64,000 bases of DNA from Apostichopus japonicus (lineage: Eukaryota; Echinodermata; Holothuroidea; Aspidochirotida; Stichopodidae). Position 1 is the stretch's first letter. Every line of letters begins with the position of its first letter. Shown in pieces: positions 34,862 to 48,000 of this stretch. The DNA is taken from NCBI RefSeq assembly GCF_037975245.1, contig NC_092567.1, positions 24,730,876 to 24,794,875 of the forward strand, read 5' to 3'. The translations under genes and the position numbers were made by a program. The notes under the pieces were generated by a model that worked only from the letters and a program-made list of their open reading frames with translations, searched no databases and was not told the DNA's origin.

Positions 34862-37373
34862 TCACTGAATATCGTTTGTTAATGGTATTAAAATGAATAG
34901 TATAAGAGCTGCCATCGGGGGTGGCTGGACCGTATTACTGGGTCGAAAATAGCGCGCAAGCGTATCCGATGCATCTGAGACGGCTAATGTGCCGCCAGGT
35001 TGAGATACCAGAGGCCCCTTTCCCATGCTCAGTGATCGTGAAGGATGTTATAGTATATTGTGAGGGGTCCAATGTGCCACCCAGGGCCTAGCGTACGTAA
35101 CCGTTCGAATCACTGAACCAGTAGAAAATCCATTCTTCAGTCCGCTGCTAATGAAACGTGGAAAAGGGTCACCGTGAGACCCCGTCGTTCTCACAATGGA
35201 GCCGTCGTCCCAAAACAGTAGCCGACATCGTTGCTTTCGTCATATGGTCGCAGTCGTCACGGTATGTCGTGATAAAGATTGCCGTCGACACCGTCTAAGC
35301 GCGTCACCGTGGTATTACATACCATCGACTGTGATCGACACCGTCATGCACGCATCCGGTCATCGGCAATACGAACTTCATTTTAATCATCTTTCTTTAT
35401 CGTCAAGGACTGAGAAATCACTATCATCGTAACTCGTAGTCGTCATAATCATCGACAAGGACATTTTGATCGCCATGTCCCATCGTCACGTCGTATCCGC
35501 GGTCGTCTATGTTACGTAATCCTCTGAGACAATTTGATCGTCATCATGTTGTCCAAGGTCATGGAAACCGCCGTCTTCGTAATTATGCATGGTTGACATA
35601 TGGTCATGAATATTGTACGATCCTAGTTGTCATTTTCGTTGTCACGGTAACGGTTAAATCATAACTCCCCTCCATCGCCATGGTAATTCTGATGCTAGCG
35701 TCATTAACAATTTTTTTTTTGCAAAACGTTGAATTGACGAGATTAATTAGGCTATCAATTCATCATTTTGTAACATTGAAATTGTTACAATGAGGACTGT
35801 ATGAGCGTAATCCATAATGTCGTCGCAAAATGATGAATTTTTGAATTTCATAATCGATCAATCATCATTTTATTTGAAATTGTTAAATAATAAACAGACG
35901 GCACCATGGTCTATTGCAGAACTCCGTACATTAGAAGTTACTCACAGTGCACAACTGAAGAAACGCCCTGATTGGAACATTTTCCTATGACGTAACGCCA
36001 TAGGGAAATTACACACTGTAGCGTATCGTTCCCATTGCTTAACACACTAATCACGTATCGTTCCAAGCATCATTCGTCACGCTATGGGAAAACGGACCGT
36101 ATCGTTCCACGTATCGTTCGAACAGTACGTTAGTGTGTATTCTCCTACTGCGTGACGTCATTGGACAATACACAAATAAGAGAGCTATATACTGAATTTC
36201 CACGTAGTAACACCTGCAGTTATGACCATGTACAGAAGTGTGCAACGCTGGGATCGAAGGGGGGGGGGGTGATGGAAAGACGGCGCGAGTTCAGAGTGTT
36301 GCGAGTGATATATAAAATATATCTTTTCGAAACGGATGCTTACCTCTTCAGCTGAATCTTAACAAAGATTGAGAATTGGCCATATTCGCGACTTCGACTT
36401 TATACCAAAAATTATGTACTCCTCTAAGAAACATGCGAGTTTGTTATTATGCTAATTCGTTAAGAAATGGTTTAATCAGGGTGTCGTTAGAGGCTCCCAA
36501 GTAGGCCTGGCCAGAGGGAAGGGGGTCAGATGGAGCAACAGCCCCGTGGTAAAGGTCTGGGAGAATTTGGATTTTTCATTTTCATAATTTACTTAGGCTA
36601 AAAACAGGATTAGTGCGAAAACGGGGCCCGGTGGAATATTTGGGTCCGGGGACCGATCACCGATCTGGCTGTCAACGACTGCTTCGAAGCCTAACATTTG
36701 AATTGTTTAATCTTTAATACCACTGCTACAACTTTTTTCCTGCCTTGGGTATTTTGGCTCTCGCGGTAGATCGCATGAAATTTGAGCTGTGCAAGTGACT
36801 TTTCAACGCTCGGTTTCCTTTGCTAGTCTTCGGTAATTGATTACGTCACACACGTAGGCTAACGTTCCCAGGCTAATAACCTTGAAAGGTGAAAAAGTGG
36901 GCAGTGGCGACAAATGAACGGCAGTCTTACTAAAGGGTAGTCTTGTTATGACCCTAGTATGAACACCCTAGTGTGCCTTTCTTTTTCCCAAAGTTATTTT
37001 CCCGTATCTCTACTGAACTGCCCAGAAAACACGGGCAAAGCTTTCGATTGTATCGGAAAAATCCTCGGGCATGTAAAATAAAGTGGGCAAGCACATTCGT
37101 GGTAGGCAGAAACGGACTCTGAGGCATGTATAGTTTGCACGAGAGAGAAAAAGAGTATTCCAAGCTACTTGGCCAAGATTAACCGGAGGGCGGAATTTCA
37201 AATGACATTTAACCATCCCTATGGACAAGATATATATAATGCATTCAGTCAAGAGCTCTATCCATGTATAGGTTACGTTTCGTTTATTTGTTTTCTACAA
37301 CTACAAGAGTACAATTTGCACAAAATAACAAAGTATCAACAGCAATGAACATTTGCACAACAATGGGTGGACC
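34862..37373. other. Intergenic, no gene recognised; GTC/ATC-rich stretch at 35165-35560
   Basis: From about 35165 to 35560 the plus strand is dense in CGTC, GTCGTC and CATCG words, a cryptic simple repeat that leaves a 78-residue open frame (35196-35432) of no recognisable type. About 35990-36120 contains several CGTATCGTTCC repeats. The remainder is unremarkable, with a G-run at 36257. Confidence 0.45.
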
Positions 37374-37381
37374 CTATAGAG

Positions 37382-37837
37382 CAGGGATTCCCTAACTGGG
37401 GTGCATGAACCCCTAGGGGTGCGTGAGTTCATCCCAGGGGGTTCGTGAGACGTTTCTGAAAGTCATTACTAAAGTACTTTTTGTTGAACTAAAATTTGAT
37501 TTATCATATAATTTAGTGATGTACAAAAGTCGTACCTATATAACAAACTCTTTTCGCGTTCCATACGCATATGTTGCCATAGCTATACCGTACCGTGCAT
37601 GCGATAAATAAATGAATTATGAAACAGACACAGGCCGCATGACTTTGGTGAAGTTGGTGTACGCATGACAGTACGTCGTGAAGATAAAGAGCTGAACTTG
37701 AACTTGATCTTTTACGAAGCACTGTTATGCGTATAACAGTATAATAATGACTCAGATCGTGTCTCGAAAAGTTGGGGGTTCGAGGACAACTCTGACATCC
37801 ACAGGGGTTCGTGGGGGATTAAGTTAGGGAAACCCTG
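37382..37837. mobile_element. Non-autonomous hAT (Charlie-like) element
   Basis: Perfect 8-bp duplication CTATAGAG (37374-37381, 37838-37845). Termini CAGGGATTCCCTAACTGGGG and, read inward from the right, CAGGGTTTCCCTAACTTAAT. The 456-bp interior has no transposase. CAGGG-TTCCCTAAC ends are typical of hAT-Charlie relatives. Confidence 0.92.
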
Positions 37838-38267
37838 CTATAGAGAATTTCGACGTATTTAGATCATTCAAGAGGAAGGACCAGGAGTGCATTAAGGAGG
37901 TACGGACGTGAACATTAAAATGAGAGAGATAGCGTTTTAAGTCACGAAGGTTTGCACACAATAAACAACAAGCACGTAAATTCAAATAGAATATTTGTTT
38001 AGAGAAACATATTTGGGATTCCAACGAAGACGGGGATGGTACGGAAGGGTAAGAGGTTGGCGGGAAAGTTAGGGAGACCAAAGTTGGAAAGGTTTAGGCC
38101 TATAGTCATGGAAACGTGATTACATGAAATGTCTCTTTACAATGACAAGCAAAGCTGTACATCATTCCTTTATGAGAAAGAATCTTCGTACTATTTTGCT
38201 TGAACAAAAAAGATGAAAATGGTAGTGTTTTTGTACGAAAATGAAGAAAGTCATGCCAAAAAAAGGG

Positions 38268-38317
38268 AAAAATATGGAACGCTTCACGATTTTGCGTGTC
38301 ATCCTTGCGCAGGGGCC

Positions 38318-38359
<42 letters not shown>

Positions 38360-38374
38360 CGCCGAAGCGAGCAC
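38268..38374 (-). ncRNA. U6 spliceosomal snRNA
   Basis: Read on the minus strand, 107 bases from GTGCTCGCTTCGGCGGCACA through ATACAGAGAAGATTAGCATG and CGCAAGGATGACACGC to TTCCATATTTTT. It matches canonical metazoan U6 with only about two substitutions (GGCGGCAC for GGCAGCAC; AAAATCG for AAATTCG). The ACAGAGA box and the AGC of the catalytic region are intact. It ends in a T-run pol III terminator. U6 is the catalytic snRNA of the major spliceosome. It is probably an active copy given its TATA box, though other copies surely exist. Confidence 0.95.
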
Positions 38375-38399
38375 GTCTGGAGTACTGTTGTAGTGGTAC

Positions 38400-38405
38400 T
38401 ATATA
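38400..38405 (-). promoter_or_regulatory. TATA box of the U6 gene
   Basis: TATATA on the minus strand at -26 to -31 from the U6 start, the expected place for a type 3 RNA polymerase III promoter. A proximal sequence element should lie near -60, but I cannot identify it with confidence. Confidence 0.7.
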
Positions 38406-40139
38406 CTGCACAACACTGTAACAACGTGACATATGTTGTAGTGTAATTTTTGGTTTTATTAATCATTCGCCAGGTTATTCATAAATGACAGACACAATAA
38501 CTGCAAAGTTTACAACTTTTTCAACGGATCTTTAAAATTATTGGTAGTACATTAAAGGAAAACTATGACAATATCATCTTTCAGATATATGACTCTGTTA
38601 TCCTTTTCCGTGTAGTCCGTTGTCGAGTCAACAACAGACTACATGGCCACGCTGATGACGTCATTCGTTGATTGAATAAGCAAATTCTGTCTTCTGAGGC
38701 CTTTACTACTATCTGTAGAACAAACGAAACATGAGATATGAATTATCATGAAACAGAGAGTCATATGTGTCACTATTGACGTTAATTAATATGCTTACGC
38801 TGTGAAAATAAGCGATATTGTACTGAATTCATCTAATGAATATTCATGATTCATAACACGCGTAGCGTGGTTGCAAATAGAGGGCGCTATACAAAATCAA
38901 GGCTGGTGATTCCTCAAAGTCGTCGATCTTTGAACTTCTTTATTTCAAGTGTGAACTACACAACAAATTGTTAACATTAAAACTAAACTTGATGGCATCT
39001 ACTTTAATTTGTGTTGAAAGATCTTCCTCATCCATGCAGTTAGGCCTATTACAAACAAGTAAACATTAAATGTCTTTAATCTACACCACATGGCTGTATT
39101 TTAAATTTGGGACATTAATATCCATGCTTTCTAGCCGTCTACGGCGAATTGTATATAGCAAATGTGCAAACAGATATGTAGCCATGCTTACAATGAACAT
39201 AAGACCTATACACGGTATTAGCACCAAATCACCTGAACAGGAAGTTGAGTGTAGATGAGTGTAAATACTTACAAGTGAATATTCAGTATAAAGAGAGCTG
39301 TAAGAAAAGACAGAGCGAGGTAGAATTCCAAGGAAGTGACCAAAATATCTTACAATTCATCCACCAAGTAGGCCTGCTAGTGATTTGTGTAGTGAGTTCA
39401 TAGTGAAATAGGAGGTGCGGCGGGGTGGATTCCTAAATTATTGCAAAAAATTAAACTTGGTATTTAAATACCACGATTAAATGTCAAAAATATTTATTTC
39501 AGTAACGGAACAAGCTACCATCAGATTAATCCAAGTTTTCTTTAGTTGACCTGGCCTATACATAGACCTACCTTTTCCTAAATTTTCACGTGACTAGCCT
39601 CGCAAATGTATAGTTTACGGCCAACCTGCTGTAATGGCTTTGATAATAGCTTATAAGCTAAATATATATAGCCGATTCTATTGGGTCTAACGTTCGTTAG
39701 TTTGTTTGGAAATGAGAAAAATGCCTAGCTACAGCTGGATTCGAGTACATTCAGTACACGGGAAGCCTATAGCTACAGCTGCCCGGATTCGAGCTTCAAC
39801 TTAATCTCAAACTCATAGGCATTATAGGCTACGCTAAATAAGCCCGGCATACTTTTCGACAAGTCTCCCCTCCCCCTTCCTATTAATCCCCTTTCCAATT
39901 TACTACCCCGCCAACGGCCCGCCGTCACGCTATGTACCCCTGAGGTTATACGTACTCACCTATCTCACGGTGTGCCCTTCCTATGGTCGTTCAGTAGCTT
40001 CGCAATATTATCTGTAAATAACCTACCCTCAGTGACTTCGGAATAATTTCTTCCTCAATCAATATCTTCTATATCCACCTCGAGTCATGTAGAGCAGGAT
40101 ATAAGAAACGTTCTGCTCTAAGAACCACCTAGGGCCTAC
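38406..40139. other. Intergenic, no gene recognised
   Basis: Mostly AT-rich single-copy DNA. Small open frames (for example 39070-39258) lack any supporting signal. CTACAGCTG...GGATTCGAG occurs twice within 39725-39805, a short local duplication. Confidence 0.4.
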
Positions 40140-40331
40140 CTATCGCCTCTCTGCATTGATACGTTTCTTCAAGTCCTGACACGTCCGATCTGCCTTGCTT
40201 TGAAGTTCAAAAAGAAAGTGTACCAATCTTCGTTGAGAAAGTTCAACGAACAACAACTCGGCGAACCTAACCCCGCAGTTTAACCTCACAGCTATGGACC
40301 TGGTTTCTTCCATCGGCTGTGTTGACGTCAC
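40140..40331 (-). CDS. Possible 63-residue small protein or first exon, unrecognised
   Basis: Starts MTSTQPMEETRSIAVRLNCG and ends CQDLKKRINAERR. The composition is coding-like: amphipathic, charged helices such as LLFVELSQRRLVHFLFELQS, and higher GC than its flanks. A GTAGGC donor-like site follows the stop immediately, so it may be the end of a short gene or an artefact. No domain is recognised and no partner exon found. Confidence 0.3.
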   Translation of the reverse strand: MTSTQPMEETRSIAVRLNCGVRFAELLFVELSQRRLVHFLFELQSKADRTCQDLKKRINAERR

Positions 40332-41156
40332 TGATCTGTTAGTGTACAGATCAGTGGTTGAAGTACACGATATGCATAAACCTTCAACTACTGCCCAGTC
40401 CTAAACGATAGAGCCCTGCCACTGCATTCCACTCATGCAGCGCCTTGTCAAAAATGAAACGAACATATCACTCAGGCTTCGGTATATTTATCGAGAATAT
40501 CGAGGTTGGTTTATAACTCTCTAGTTCTTGCTTAGGTCGAAAACCTACCATGGCGCGCTGCAATATTTAGAATTCTGTGTCAATCACACACGTGGGTGCT
40601 CTAACTAGCAAACTAAAGCGAATCGCGTTTCCCCGCACAGAGACAAAACAAGTTTGAAAGTTTCTGTTTCCAATGTAAACATTGGAGCTGCTATTAACCA
40701 CAGTCTTTCTGTGGTCCTCTGGGTCAGATTAATAACATTGCGAGTGTTCAATCAGTTGGAATGTCAACTTACGCGGAGGCGAATTAGGTGAAGAAAGATC
40801 CGCGGTGATAATAATCATTAATCAAACTTAAGATAGAAGTTCAGAGACGCATTCGGAGGCAGATTTAGACTTTAATATTAAGGTCCAGCCAAAAAAGAAC
40901 AAGGTTGTGCTGGTATAGCTACCCTACTTTTTCATTTTGTTGTGGATTGACGAAAGAGGGCAGATTTGGTAGTTACAACAGGTTACAGTTGATATACGTA
41001 TTAGTGAGTTTTCCTTTGAGTCCTACGATTCCTGGCAGCAAAGTTTGCGTCCTATCGTACAAGTTTCATTTAATAGCCTGTTTTAGTTTACACTTCTATC
41101 CAGTTAACCTTAAAGGCATGGGGAGAGGGCTGTAATGCATATGAATTCATATGTTA

Positions 41157-41582
41157 CAGGGGGTAGGATACTTCCAAAAAGTGGGGGGGCACAATATCAG
41201 AGGGGCACTTTCTAATTCCACACCCACCACTCGTTATGCTATAAACGGATACACACCGGCCATATCACTTAAATATATATGATGTGTTAGTATGCTATCA
41301 ATACTATTATGGTGCGCTGCAACATTGATTTTATATTTATTAAGATTGTTTATTGTTAACCGTGCTATAATAAGATATATACAATTTTAAAAATAGCAGT
41401 ATACAGACTAAACATAAATAATTAAAATAAAATGTAAAATTAACAAAGGCTTAAGATATCCAAATTTCGGTTCATCATGAAAGGGGCACATTTTATTTGT
41501 CAGAAGGGCAAAGTTGCTATTTTGGGAAAAAAAGTGTGGGGCACGTGCCCCAAGTGCCCCCCCCCCCGGCTCCTACCCCCTG
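41157..41582. mobile_element. hAT-like element with CAGGGGGTAGGA ends
   Basis: Left end CAGGGGGTAGGATACTTCC and right end GGCTCCTACCCCCTG are inverted. Flanks ATATGTTA and ATTGTCTA are only partly alike. A sister copy lies at 42125. The 426-bp interior is AT-rich with no transposase. Confidence 0.7.
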
Positions 41583-42124
41583 ATTGTCTAGATGTTGACG
41601 TTCCCTTATTGTTAATAAATAAAAATGAGCGCTCGTATCGTACTGATATTGAAAACCAACCAACATTAATAGCCTGTTCCCACGAACGCGGGCTTGCTTC
41701 AACCCTTGATCGACCTATCGAGGGGCGGGCAAATTGCTCCACTCTTTTTTCTGCGTGGGAACGGGGCTAGCCCGAGCTTGATCAAACCCCTCATGCGAGA
41801 TGGGGTTAGGACAGCTTAGCTCGGGTTAACTTTGACAAATGTAAATAGACGATTGCCTTGTTGTAGTGTAATAAAGTTACGCTAGATTTTTATCAGTTGT
41901 GGTTTCCGCCGCTTGCTTTATTTCTTTATCGACATAAACTGTGTTTTTTTCTAAACTTGGCTGTGTGTACAAATGACCGATGCAGTGAGAATGAAGGAAT
42001 TACGTAAGGCATAGCTGAGTAGTACACAGTGTAGCTGCCCGCATATACCCGCATACAAACAGTATAAAGTTTCAGCTGCTTTCTTGAAGACGTTTAGATA
42101 ACCGACAAAGCCCATTATTATTAT

Positions 42125-42485
42125 CAGGGGGGTAGGAAGCTTCCAGAAAGTGGGGGGGGGCACAACATCAGAGGGGCACTTTCTAATTCCACACCCACCA
42201 CTCGTTATGCTATAAACCGATACACACCGGCCATATCACTTAAATATATATGATATGTTAGTATGCTATCAATACTAATTATTGAGATTGTTTATTGTCA
42301 ATTAAGCGTGCTACAATAAGATATGGGATGCCATTTTAGAATTGGATGTATACAGTCTAAAAATAAATGATTAAAATAAAATATTGAAATTAACAAAGGC
42401 TTAAGATATCCAAAAGACAGTTCTTCATCAAAGAGGAGCACATTTTATTTGCCAGTAGGGCACATTTGCTAGGTTGGAAAAAGTT
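42125..42485. mobile_element. Second, right-truncated copy of the 41157 element
   Basis: Starts CAGGGGGGTAGGAAGCTTCC and follows the 41157 element closely (shared TTCCACACCCACCACTCGTT, ACACCGGCCATATCACTTAA) to about 42485. It lacks the right terminus. The shared order and orientation, about 970 bases apart, could reflect local duplication or two insertions. Confidence 0.7.
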
Positions 42486-42727
42486 TACTATCGATATTTT
42501 CCTGTACAATATGTCGCAGAAGGAGACTGAGCAAAGTATAAGTGGTCGGACGATGAGGTATTCGCATTGCTTGGCAGACTAACATGAAATCTGTTCAAAA
42601 ATGTGAAATTGACGAGGATTAGCATATAATTAGGCCTATTAATGTTTATCAATCCCAATGGCAGACAAAAGTAATACTTCCACACGGTGAAGGCCGGAGC
42701 ACAATGGAATGTCCTGACTCTACTGAG

Positions 42728-42920
42728 CAGTGGCGTCGCCAGACAATTTAATATGGGGGGTGGGGGGCACAGTACTTATATTTAGGGGGCACAATGTTTA
42801 TTTGTGAATGGCAGTCCTGGGGGAGGGGTCTAAGGGGAGGGAGTTATTTTTTATTCATTAATGGTCATCAGATGTAACCTATGTGCCCTTCCACATAAGT
42901 TCAGGCCCCTACCTTCAATC
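42728..42920. mobile_element. hAT fragment, one terminus only
   Basis: Begins CAGTGGCGTCGCCAGAC followed by G-rich sequence and GGGGGCACA. The opposite terminus is not seen, so the right boundary is a guess. Confidence 0.45.
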
Positions 42921-43387
42921 ATTCGGGGGAAATATTGAAGCTGTACCTAATCTACGTCTCAAGATGTGTGACAATGTTAACAAACACAACTAAGGTGGTC
43001 TGAATGCATCGCCCTACTCTGCATGGTCCGCCGTCTCAAAATCACAAAATCGTTGGGAATTTCGTTTCTAAACTTATTTGATGATCAGTCCAAGATTTTA
43101 CTTCTTCTTTTTGCAAATGTTCACTTTCGATGAACACTAGAGAAAACGGAACGTTATAATACCGATCATGTTTTCATGGTTGATGATCGTTGTTTTATAT
43201 GAAATCACAAAAGATGAAAATAAAAACAAAAGCCAGGAGAGAAATATAAATATAAATGAATATTTTTTATTTCGTATTCAGCACATGAGTTTGGAAAGTA
43301 AAGGGCAAAGTATCACGGGACCCTGATTTCCCTATTTAAACTTCTGAGTGACACAGACAATAGATGAGATCATGGATATCAGTATAT

Positions 43388-43788
43388 CAGTGGCGGAGCT
43401 AGGGGTCTTGGTCAGGGGGGGGCGAAAATGGTCTGTAGGGGCGCTTTCGACACTATCTAAGCGGAGCATCACCACAGGTTGGTGCGGAGCGTACAGAAAT
43501 TTTTTGAGTTAAGATATTACCTAGATTGCAGGAAATTACCCTTTCCGGGCCTTGCTAATTTGCAGATAAACAAAGAATAAATAGGTGTCATCGCCATTTC
43601 GTCAGAAAATTACACCAACAAAATGTGACAAATGTCAATAGGTATTTGAGAGCGCAATAAAAAAGTCAATAATCGCGAATAAATAAAAAGTAGTAAAAAG
43701 CTGAAAAGGGCGCCAGCAGTCCATTTGAGTCTGTCAGGGGGGGCATCCGCCCCCCCCCCCCCCCGACTGTATGGACGCTCCACCACTG
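43388..43788. mobile_element. Non-autonomous hAT element
   Basis: Perfect 8-bp duplication CAGTATAT (43380-43387, 43789-43796). Termini are CAGTGGCGGAGCTAGGGG and GGACGCTCCACCACTG. The 401-bp interior has a C-run and no transposase. The lone terminus at 57117 belongs to the same family. Confidence 0.92.
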
Positions 43789-44530
43789 CAGTATATTATA
43801 AACTCTATCAAACCTACAGAATGTAACAAGGCAGGCAGACACATCATCTCCTCTCATCACCCACACCCACCCCACCCCCCCTCCGCCCTGGCAAGGGTTC
43901 AAGGGGTGTACATGCCTTTTCTACCCCATACAAAAAATTTAAAAGTTTCAGCACCGAAAGTACCTGTTACATCTAAAGTATTTTTTCTGTTTTCCAGGGG
44001 AGGCAGTAACAGACCCCAGACATGGCGGTCGGCTTCAATGACTTCTTGACCACACCTCCTCTTTATAAAATCCTAGATCGACCCCTGACCCCTTCACCCA
44101 TCTGACGACTCTATTTTACACATTGACATATGCTAACATGATTTTCCAGTCCGTAACCAAGAAATAAATACCAATTCTTTACTGAAGAAACATTTGTCAG
44201 AGAAATGTGATATCTCGTTTTTGATGACAACAAGGAATGTGCAAATTTTGTCAAAGATTCAAATAACATTTGTGGTTTTGAGAATACAGTACAGAAAATA
44301 TGACATACAAGAGTCGTTCAGAGCCAGCAACAAAACTTTAACATCTCACACATATACAAATCATCACATCTTAAAACCATGTGTAGACTAAGTCATCCAG
44401 TCACTTTCATGGACGAGCCTCCAAATGTTTATAGTTTAATCTCCTCTACTCCTTTCTCAAACATTAAAAGTTTTAGAAAACGTCATGAAATGTGACACCA
44501 TTTTTTAAAATTTCAATATCATATCAAAAT

Positions 44531-44682
44531 AAGTGTTGTGTCCAAAGTCACAAAACCCTCCTGCTTATGAAAGTGTGTTTATCACTTTTCTTTTTCATAT
44601 TAAATTAAGTGTGGTGTCCAAAGTCACAAAACCCTCCTGATTGCGAGGTCACCTGTCATTGACTTCTTTCCCCAGTTAGATC
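44531..44682. repeat. 76-bp tandem duplication
   Basis: AAGTGTTGTGTCCAAAGTCA followed by CAAAACCCTCCTG starts at 44531 and again at 44607. TTTATCACTTTTCTTT between them recurs near 44712. It lies in the 3' region of the minus-strand eight-exon gene. Confidence 0.7.
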
Positions 44683-45034
44683 TCATATCTGCACCATCTT
44701 CCGGTGAAAGTTTTATCACTTTTCTTTGTAAAGTTATGATCACTGGGAATACAGACTATGTTTAATAACTAATTTGATACGATCGACCCTATTTAAGTGT
44801 GCTCATATCAGAGAAATGTTTTACTCCTGACAGTTCTGTTCTAACTGCGGGGATTTCTGCAACTCATCCCTCACTCTGAACACAATCCGATCTTGTCAAC
44901 GACGCTACGTGGAAGATCTCCGGTGGCACCCGTCACTCAAACCGTAATGATGTGAGATGCAGTCTATTTGCTATGGCAGACACTGACTGTTGCAGGTTTA
45001 GACGACAGGGGGGTTGTTGACCACACAGATTACA

Positions 45035-48000
45035 TCACGTGGGATGCATCGGAGCATCGAATCTGGAGAGAAAATGGAAAATAATGAGGTAAATAGTGGT
45101 AATATTATATGAGGCTCATTGTTCTCAAAAGAAAAACAAACACAATAGATTAATATTTATACTTCTGTTCCATTCTATATCATTTCACATACAAGTCAGA
45201 AAATAATAGAAAAGATCCCTCCCCCAACCCCCAACCCCCTACACACCCCACCGGCCTTTGCCTCGCTACAGCAATTGCAACTGAGCCACTTTCAAGAAGG
45301 TTTCTAAAATTTTTATGAGAAAACAGTCAAAGTATCGGTTTGATCGTTTTCTTAAGATCCGCTAGTTTTGCAAGAAGTAAACGTAACAATAACAATAATC
45401 CGGAGTTGTTCTTGAACCGAACTCCTCTTAAACAGCTCACCCCTCATCCTCTCCATCTCCGGGGGTTCCTACAATAATCACGGCGGCATCCTCACCATCA
45501 GATTCCTCACCGATAGCTTCTCTGGATGTAAAAGCAGACAAACAGACTTTATTTATAAATTAAATGAACCTCTGAGGTATCCACACAACAGCTTCTTGAA
45601 TAAACCTTTGATAAATCTTTGATGACATTAACCCAATGCATACCAACTGCAAAAAACAACTTCATAATTTTTGTTTACACTGTAAACATGATATAGAATT
45701 GTTCATAGCATTGCCACAGATTACAGTAGTTTGTTCTTTGGGAGGGGGGCGGGGGCTGGGTGGGGATGTGGATTTATCATAAAGGTATTTCACGGAAGGA
45801 AGCAAGGTAGCATAACGCCGTCAAAAATTCACATATTCGCGGTTGTCTTACTCTGAAAAAGCCCAACAGGGATTTCCTAGTTTGTTATTAAAGCTGATGT
45901 ATCTCTCATGTATCCATTCTGTTTGGTTTTGTTGGTTCAAAATATAATTCTTTTTAAAAAATTTCTAGGACACAATATCTTTTGGAGGACGTTTTGGAGC
46001 TGCAGTCAATAAACAGAAAATTTTGGACTCAAATTTGTTCAGGAGTCAGCAGGGTTCGTAAGGAGGGCAGAGGGTGCCAGGAGGGGAGGGCGCCGGGAGG
46101 GGAGGATGCATGAGAATGGGATGGAATGGGATGTTATGAGGGTGTAACCTGAGACAGGGTTATGGTATATTTTCTGCATGCATTGGTGAGCAGTGGCTTA
46201 GAATGTCATAATTTCTGCCACTTGCTAACAAATGCAAGTGCTTAAAGAATCTACTGGCTAAATTCTAATTCTCACTGTCATTCCTCTTACTGACAACACA
46301 CATCAGATACTGCACAGGGTTTTGAAAGCAGCCCCAAAATATTCGCTGATAATAAGCAATAATACTTGGCTTATGTTAGGTTACATTCCTCATGCCTACT
46401 GGCAGAAAGATGCCAGTGCCATGTTTCTGTGTACGGCCAAACAGTGACATGCAATCGCATTATGCCAGTAAAAAGCAAACACTTTTGATACCTGGTAAGT
46501 GAATGATATGTTCACGTTGAATCTTTCTTATAACACGATCACTTTATTCTTCTTGGTCAAGAATTTATCGCCACGGCAAAAATTACCCCTGCCCAATAAC
46601 TTCCGGGGCAAACTTGTAAATAATTTTTGTTCTTGCCCCGCCCCCCCCACCACCCCCCCCTGGACAATCAGGCCTTTACATTTTGGTTGTCCCAAAAAAA
46701 TAACAATGACCAAAATGTACACTGTAGGAGAGGTGTTTGGGTTAGGTGAATAGCACACCAGCTACTGGGTGACACCAATTTTATCATTTTATCTCTTCGG
46801 GGGGGGGTATCCTAATTTACATAAATGTGTCTTTATTCCATTTTACTTCTGGTACAAAGAGTGATTCTCTTGTATTACAAACCTGACATATTTGGCATTT
46901 AAAGGATTGTCTTCAGCAGCTGTTTCTTCTGGTTTCTCGCTATCTTCCAGTCTGTTGCTAACAGACTCCACATCGCCGGGGAGAATAACAACTTTCTCTT
47001 TGATCTTTCCACTGTTAAATCTGGAGGAGATGTAAGCAAAAAAGACATTTCTTTGATGAGAACACACAAAAGATGGAAAAGAAAGGAGATCATAAGAAAA
47101 ATTGGATTTAATGGAAGGTTATTTGAAGCGGTTTGCAGAGTTGATTTAGATCAAGTTAACAGCTGTTTAGTATCAAAATCCCATACCTAGAGGTGTATCC
47201 AGGGGAATGATATGGGGAGGAGGGGGGTGTTAAAACCTACACAAAGTATTGAAAGTATTAGAAGCACAAAGTTGTGTGTAGACTTAAATTGTATACCTAA
47301 TTTATAGCCAATATATGCCTTAGAATGCACTACGTCAAATCTGATATTTAAATATGTTTCTGAGGGAGGACCACCAGACCCTACTACATGAGAGTTGCCT
47401 TCAAGACCCCAGGGCTACACCCCTCCTCTTCAAAATCCTGGCTCGTAGTCTTACTATTTTGCAGTCATACCTGGGGTTTGTTCTCGTACTCGGGACTTTA
47501 TACTCGGGCTACAAGTCTGCGATTACAGCCAATAACAACTTAAGAGAAGTTAAATAAGAGCAAAACTCCTTTTTAAGACAAAAATTGATGATGGGATCAG
47601 TTCCTTAATCCAGCGCTTACTAACCTTTTAATAACATTTAACAACTATTAGTTATGATTACACTACGTTAATTACATTAACAGACATTAAATAATATATT
47701 AAATGAATTTCAGCGAGTACTTACGATTCTTCTGTTGGAATATTCATTCTTGCAGGAAGAACAACCAATGACCTGGCGGTGTTGGCTTTATGATCATTAC
47801 CTGTGTAAAGAAAAAGTAAATCAAAGTGGCTAAAAATCGTTCTTTTTCCACTTTATTAACATACATCATTGTTATCTTTTGTAGAGGTAAGTAAAGTCTT
47901 ATATATAAATACTTTAGGTGGAAGATCAAAAAGTTTAATCGATAAAAAAAACCTTAAAGTGGCAAAATGAAACCTAGTGCATGGAGTACACAAAGTTTTT

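Noticed and set aside
35196-35432. 78-residue frame in the CGTC-rich stretch
   Set aside because: Composition follows the cryptic simple repeat; no domain or splice signal is present.
45001-45062. Alternative continuation of the eight-exon gene to a later stop at 45001
   Set aside because: It needs phase 1 at the 45441 donor, but counting the bases gives phase 2, which stops at 45035.
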